A DNA stretch of 41,788 bases from Thermoleophilia bacterium. Lineage in GTDB: Bacteria; Actinomycetota; Thermoleophilia; Gaiellales; Gaiellaceae. Where the stretch lies: the NCBI GenBank assembly GCA_025928515.1, contig JAICJI010000018.1, forward strand, positions 1 to 41,788. Reading direction: 5' to 3'. The notes beneath the pieces are model-generated. The model was not told the origin of the DNA, did no database searches, and worked only from the letters and a program-made list of their open reading frames with translations. Both the position numbers and the translations under genes were made by a program. The first letter of the stretch is position 1. Each line of letters starts with the position of its first letter. Below are positions 39,935 to 41,788 of the stretch, piece by piece.

Positions 39935-40537
39935 ATGCGGGTGTCGGATCTCTCCTCCGCCTCTGTCGAACCGTTGCTGGAGGGGCGTCTCGGCCGCCCG
40001 TACCGCTTCGTCGTGGAATGCGCCTCGACCCAGCGCCTGCTCGACGGCGACGAGCTCGAGGGGACGACGGTCGCGACCGACCTCCAGACGCAAGGGCGCG
40101 GCCGCTTGGGACGAACGTGGGAGGCGCCCGCCGGGCGTGCACTGCTCTTCTCGGTGCTCTTACGGCCGTTGCCACCGATAGCGTTGTGGCCGGAGCTCTC
40201 GCTCGTCGCCGGCGACTCGGTGGCGGTTGCGCTGCGCGCCGAAACAGGGGTCGCGGCCGAGCTGAGCCACCCGAACGACGTCCTGATCGAGGGTCGGAAG
40301 GTCGCCGGAATCCTGCCCGAGGCGAGCACGGGCAGAGTCGTGCTGGGGATCGGCGTGAACGTCAACCAGACGACCGACGAGCTCCCGGCCGAAACAGGGA
40401 AGCCGCCCACATCGCTCAGGACGGAGACCGGTCGCGAGTGGCCGCGCGCATTCCTGCTCGCCGCGATCCTGCGCGAGCTCGAGGGCGGCTACGACGGCTG
40501 GCAGCGGCTCCACATGAACCGCCGGCCGCGTGTCTAG
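39935..40537 (+). CDS. birA: Biotin--[acetyl-CoA-carboxylase] ligase
   Basis: A 200-residue biotin protein ligase that activates biotin with ATP and attaches it to the biotin carrier of acetyl-CoA carboxylase. Motifs are TQGRGRLGRTWEAPAGRALL (biotinyl-AMP binding), LSHPNDVLIEGRKVAGILPE (catalytic Lys region; W-P-N-D reads H-P-N-D) and LGIGVNVNQT. There is no N-terminal HTH, so it is not a repressor, and the usual C-terminal SH3-like domain is missing or very short. No ribosome site precedes the ATG, which may be leaderless. It is convergent with the MerR gene, overlapping by four bases. Confidence 0.9.
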   Translation: MRVSDLSSASVEPLLEGRLGRPYRFVVECASTQRLLDGDELEGTTVATDLQTQGRGRLGRTWEAPAGRALLFSVLLRPLPPIALWPELSLVAGDSVAVALRAETGVAAELSHPNDVLIEGRKVAGILPEASTGRVVLGIGVNVNQTTDELPAETGKPPTSLRTETGREWPRAFLLAAILRELEGGYDGWQRLHMNRRPRV

Positions 40538-40827
40538 TCCGGAAGATCCTGCTCGCGGAAGTTCCGCGCGGCCTCGATCGCAGCGCCAAGGTTCAGGCCC
40601 TTGTCCTTGGCCTGCTTGATCAGCATCACGGTCTCGAGGGCGCCGATGTCGTAGATCCGCTGCTTCTTGCCCTTGGTCGGGATCTGCGCCTTGTTCGTCC
40701 AGTAGTCGAGCTGCATCTTCGAGATCCCGGCGATCTGGCAGACCTGGCCGAGGTAGAGCTCGACCTTGTCGAGATGCTCGGCCAGATTGATCGGTTCGAG
40801 GAGATCGACCTGCCTGCTTACCGCCAT
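40534..40827 (-). CDS. Small MerR-family HTH regulator
   Basis: A 97-residue protein consisting of little more than a MerR DNA-binding domain: LGQVCQIAGISKMQLDYWTN, then A-Q-I-P-T, QRIYDIGALETVMLIKQAKD and KGLNLGAAIEAARNF. The effector-binding domain is absent. Such short MerR proteins occur widely in actinobacteria as regulators of unknown signals. The gene is between birA (convergent) and gyrA (same strand, 79 bp upstream). The AT-rich element TATAAC on 40865-40870 may be its promoter. Confidence 0.85.
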   Translation of the reverse strand: MAVSRQVDLLEPINLAEHLDKVELYLGQVCQIAGISKMQLDYWTNKAQIPTKGKKQRIYDIGALETVMLIKQAKDKGLNLGAAIEAARNFREQDLPD

Positions 40828-40864
40828 TTGCCCTCACCGCGTCGGGTGCTGACCCCGACCGAGA

Positions 40865-40893
40865 GTTATAAAGCCCTCGCGCCGTTTTTGGAA
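40865..40893 (-). promoter_or_regulatory. Possible promoter of the MerR gene
   Basis: On the minus strand TATAAC (40865-40870) matches a -10 hexamer at five of six bases. TTCCAA (40888-40893) sits 17 bp upstream as a poor -35. It lies 38 bp before the MerR start, in the 79-bp gap after gyrA. This gap also holds a five-bp GCGCC/GGCGC pairing too weak to call a terminator. Confidence 0.3.
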
Positions 40894-40906
40894 GGGGGCG
40901 CCGGTG

Positions 40907-41788
40907 CTACTCGGCCGCAGGCGGCTCGACAAGCGGCTCGACTGTGCCCCCGGGCGGCAGCTCCGAGGCCGCCTCTGCATCGCCGTTCGTCTCCTCCGAC
41001 TCGACGACGGGCGCAAGCGCGGAGACCGTCTCGTCGTCGCCGCGGAGCCGCATCACGATCACGCCCTGCGTCGAGCGACCGAGTCGCTTCACGTCCTCCA
41101 CGGGCACCTTGATCACCGTCCCGGCTGTCGAGATGATCATCACCTGGTAGCCGTCGCGGACGACGCGCGAGCCGACGAGATAGCCGCGCGCCTCGGTCAG
41201 CTGGACGGTCTTGACGCCCATGCCGCCGCGGCCCTTGACCGGGTATTCGGAGACGCGCGTCCGCTTGCCGAAGCCGTTCTCGGTCACGACGAGAAGATCC
41301 GCGTCGTCCTCGGCGATGTTGATCGAGATCACCTCGTCGCCCTTGCGCAGCCTCATGCCTGCGACGCCCGACGTGTCGCGGCCCATCGCCCGCGCGTCGG
41401 TCTCGTGGAAGCGAATCGCCTGCCCCTTCTTCGAGACCATGAGGATGTCGTCCTCGCCCGAGGAATGGCGGACGCCGATCAGCTCGTCTCCCTCGCGCAT
41501 CTTGATCGCGATGATCCCGTCCGCCTTGAGCGGAGTGTTGTACGCGGCGAGCTCCGTCTTCTTGACGACACCGTTCTTCGTCGCGAAAACGAGATACTTC
41601 GCCTCCTCGAAGTCGCGCGTCTGGATCACGGCACGAACCTGCTCCTCCTGGCGGAAGGGCAGGAGGTTGACGATCGCGCGGCCCTTCGACTGGCGCGAGC
41701 CGAGGGGGAGCTCGTGCACCTTGAGCCGGTAGACCTTGCCGACGTTCGTGAAGAAGAGGATGTAGTCGTGCGTCGAGGCGACGAAGAG
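40907..41788 (-). CDS. gyrA: DNA gyrase subunit A, C-terminal part (partial)
   Basis: The final 293 codons of GyrA, running off the right edge of the window. The visible part is the beta-pinwheel that wraps DNA: repeated blades such as LFFTNVGKVYRLKVHELP, YLVFATKNGVVKKTELAAYN, ILMVSKKGQAIRFHETDARA, LVVTENGFGKRTRVSEYPVK and VMIISTAGTVIKVPVEDVKR. A short acidic tail ends the protein. The GyrA-box proper and the catalytic N-terminal domain lie beyond 41788. The identification is firm from the blade pattern. Confidence 0.95.
   Translation of the reverse strand, partial: LFVASTHDYILFFTNVGKVYRLKVHELPLGSRQSKGRAIVNLLPFRQEEQVRAVIQTRDFEEAKYLVFATKNGVVKKTELAAYNTPLKADGIIAIKMREGDELIGVRHSSGEDDILMVSKKGQAIRFHETDARAMGRDTSGVAGMRLRKGDEVISINIAEDDADLLVVTENGFGKRTRVSEYPVKGRGGMGVKTVQLTEARGYLVGSRVVRDGYQVMIISTAGTVIKVPVEDVKRLGRSTQGVIVMRLRGDDETVSALAPVVESEETNGDAEAASELPPGGTVEPLVEPPAAE

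Noticed and set aside
1-41788. CRISPR arrays, insertion sequences, prophage, tRNA or rRNA
   Set aside because: No regularly spaced repeats, transposase motifs, phage structural genes or RNA gene signatures were seen on either strand. A covariance-model search would be needed to exclude small RNAs.

Overview
The window is high-GC DNA (roughly 70% by eye), densely coded, with many GTG starts and 1-, 4- or 8-nt gene overlaps. The gene content points to a deep-branching actinobacterium, most like class Thermoleophilia (Gaiellales/Solirubrobacterales). The pointers are a 14-subunit-type nuo operon, an actinobacterial Mrp, a DUF3107-like protein, small Zn proteins and secreted Ig-repeat proteins typical of that class. 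This placement rests on protein style and recall, not on a search. No rRNA, tRNA, CRISPR array, transposase or phage gene was seen.

Layout. 1-163 is an inverted repeat in which a diverged copy of the nuoH/nuoI junction faces the real one; it may be a contig-edge chimera. 83-6358 (+) is nuoH(end)-I-J-K-L-M-N, the membrane half of respiratory complex I, translationally coupled throughout. 6458-10194 holds a secreted Ig-like protein, a small membrane protein on the other strand, and a coupled four-gene cluster (UPF0173 hydrolase, small hypothetical, DUF1028, cupin-TPR). 10191-14962 (-) carries an Ldh2-type dehydrogenase, a HAD phosphatase, an NTF2-fold protein, Mrp and an MFS transporter with an extra C-terminal domain. 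15008-17899 (+) has a small Cys protein, an anchored coiled-coil protein and a large secreted EXORDIUM-like protein. 17914-20238 (-) is an IMPase, a DUF1015 protein and a PRC-barrel-like protein. 20283-21933 (+) is a YhaM-like OB-HD protein and an EamA transporter.

21917-22758 is a compact arsenic locus. arsR-arsC on the minus strand faces away from a 20-codon gene with a perfect Shine-Dalgarno, encoding MRNECCEGCCSTGCCGTGCC (eight Cys in four pairs) and followed directly by a strong hairpin. I regard this unannotated Cys-rich micropeptide as the best candidate for something undescribed.

22764-41788 is almost all minus strand: a secreted BNR-repeat protein, a short YchF-like GTPase, an ECF sigma factor, a DUF3107-like protein, methylmalonyl-CoA epimerase, a short FtsH, LigD, accD-accA, a zinc-ribbon arginase-family protein, two related GNAT genes (one internally deleted), a HAD dehalogenase, and a type II fatty-acid synthesis operon. 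That operon reads ECF sigma-fabZ-fabH-fabD-fabG-fabF and lacks acpP. birA (+), a small MerR regulator and the C-terminal part of gyrA close the window. accDA, the fab genes and birA (which biotinylates acetyl-CoA carboxylase) together make a fatty-acid initiation and elongation neighbourhood.
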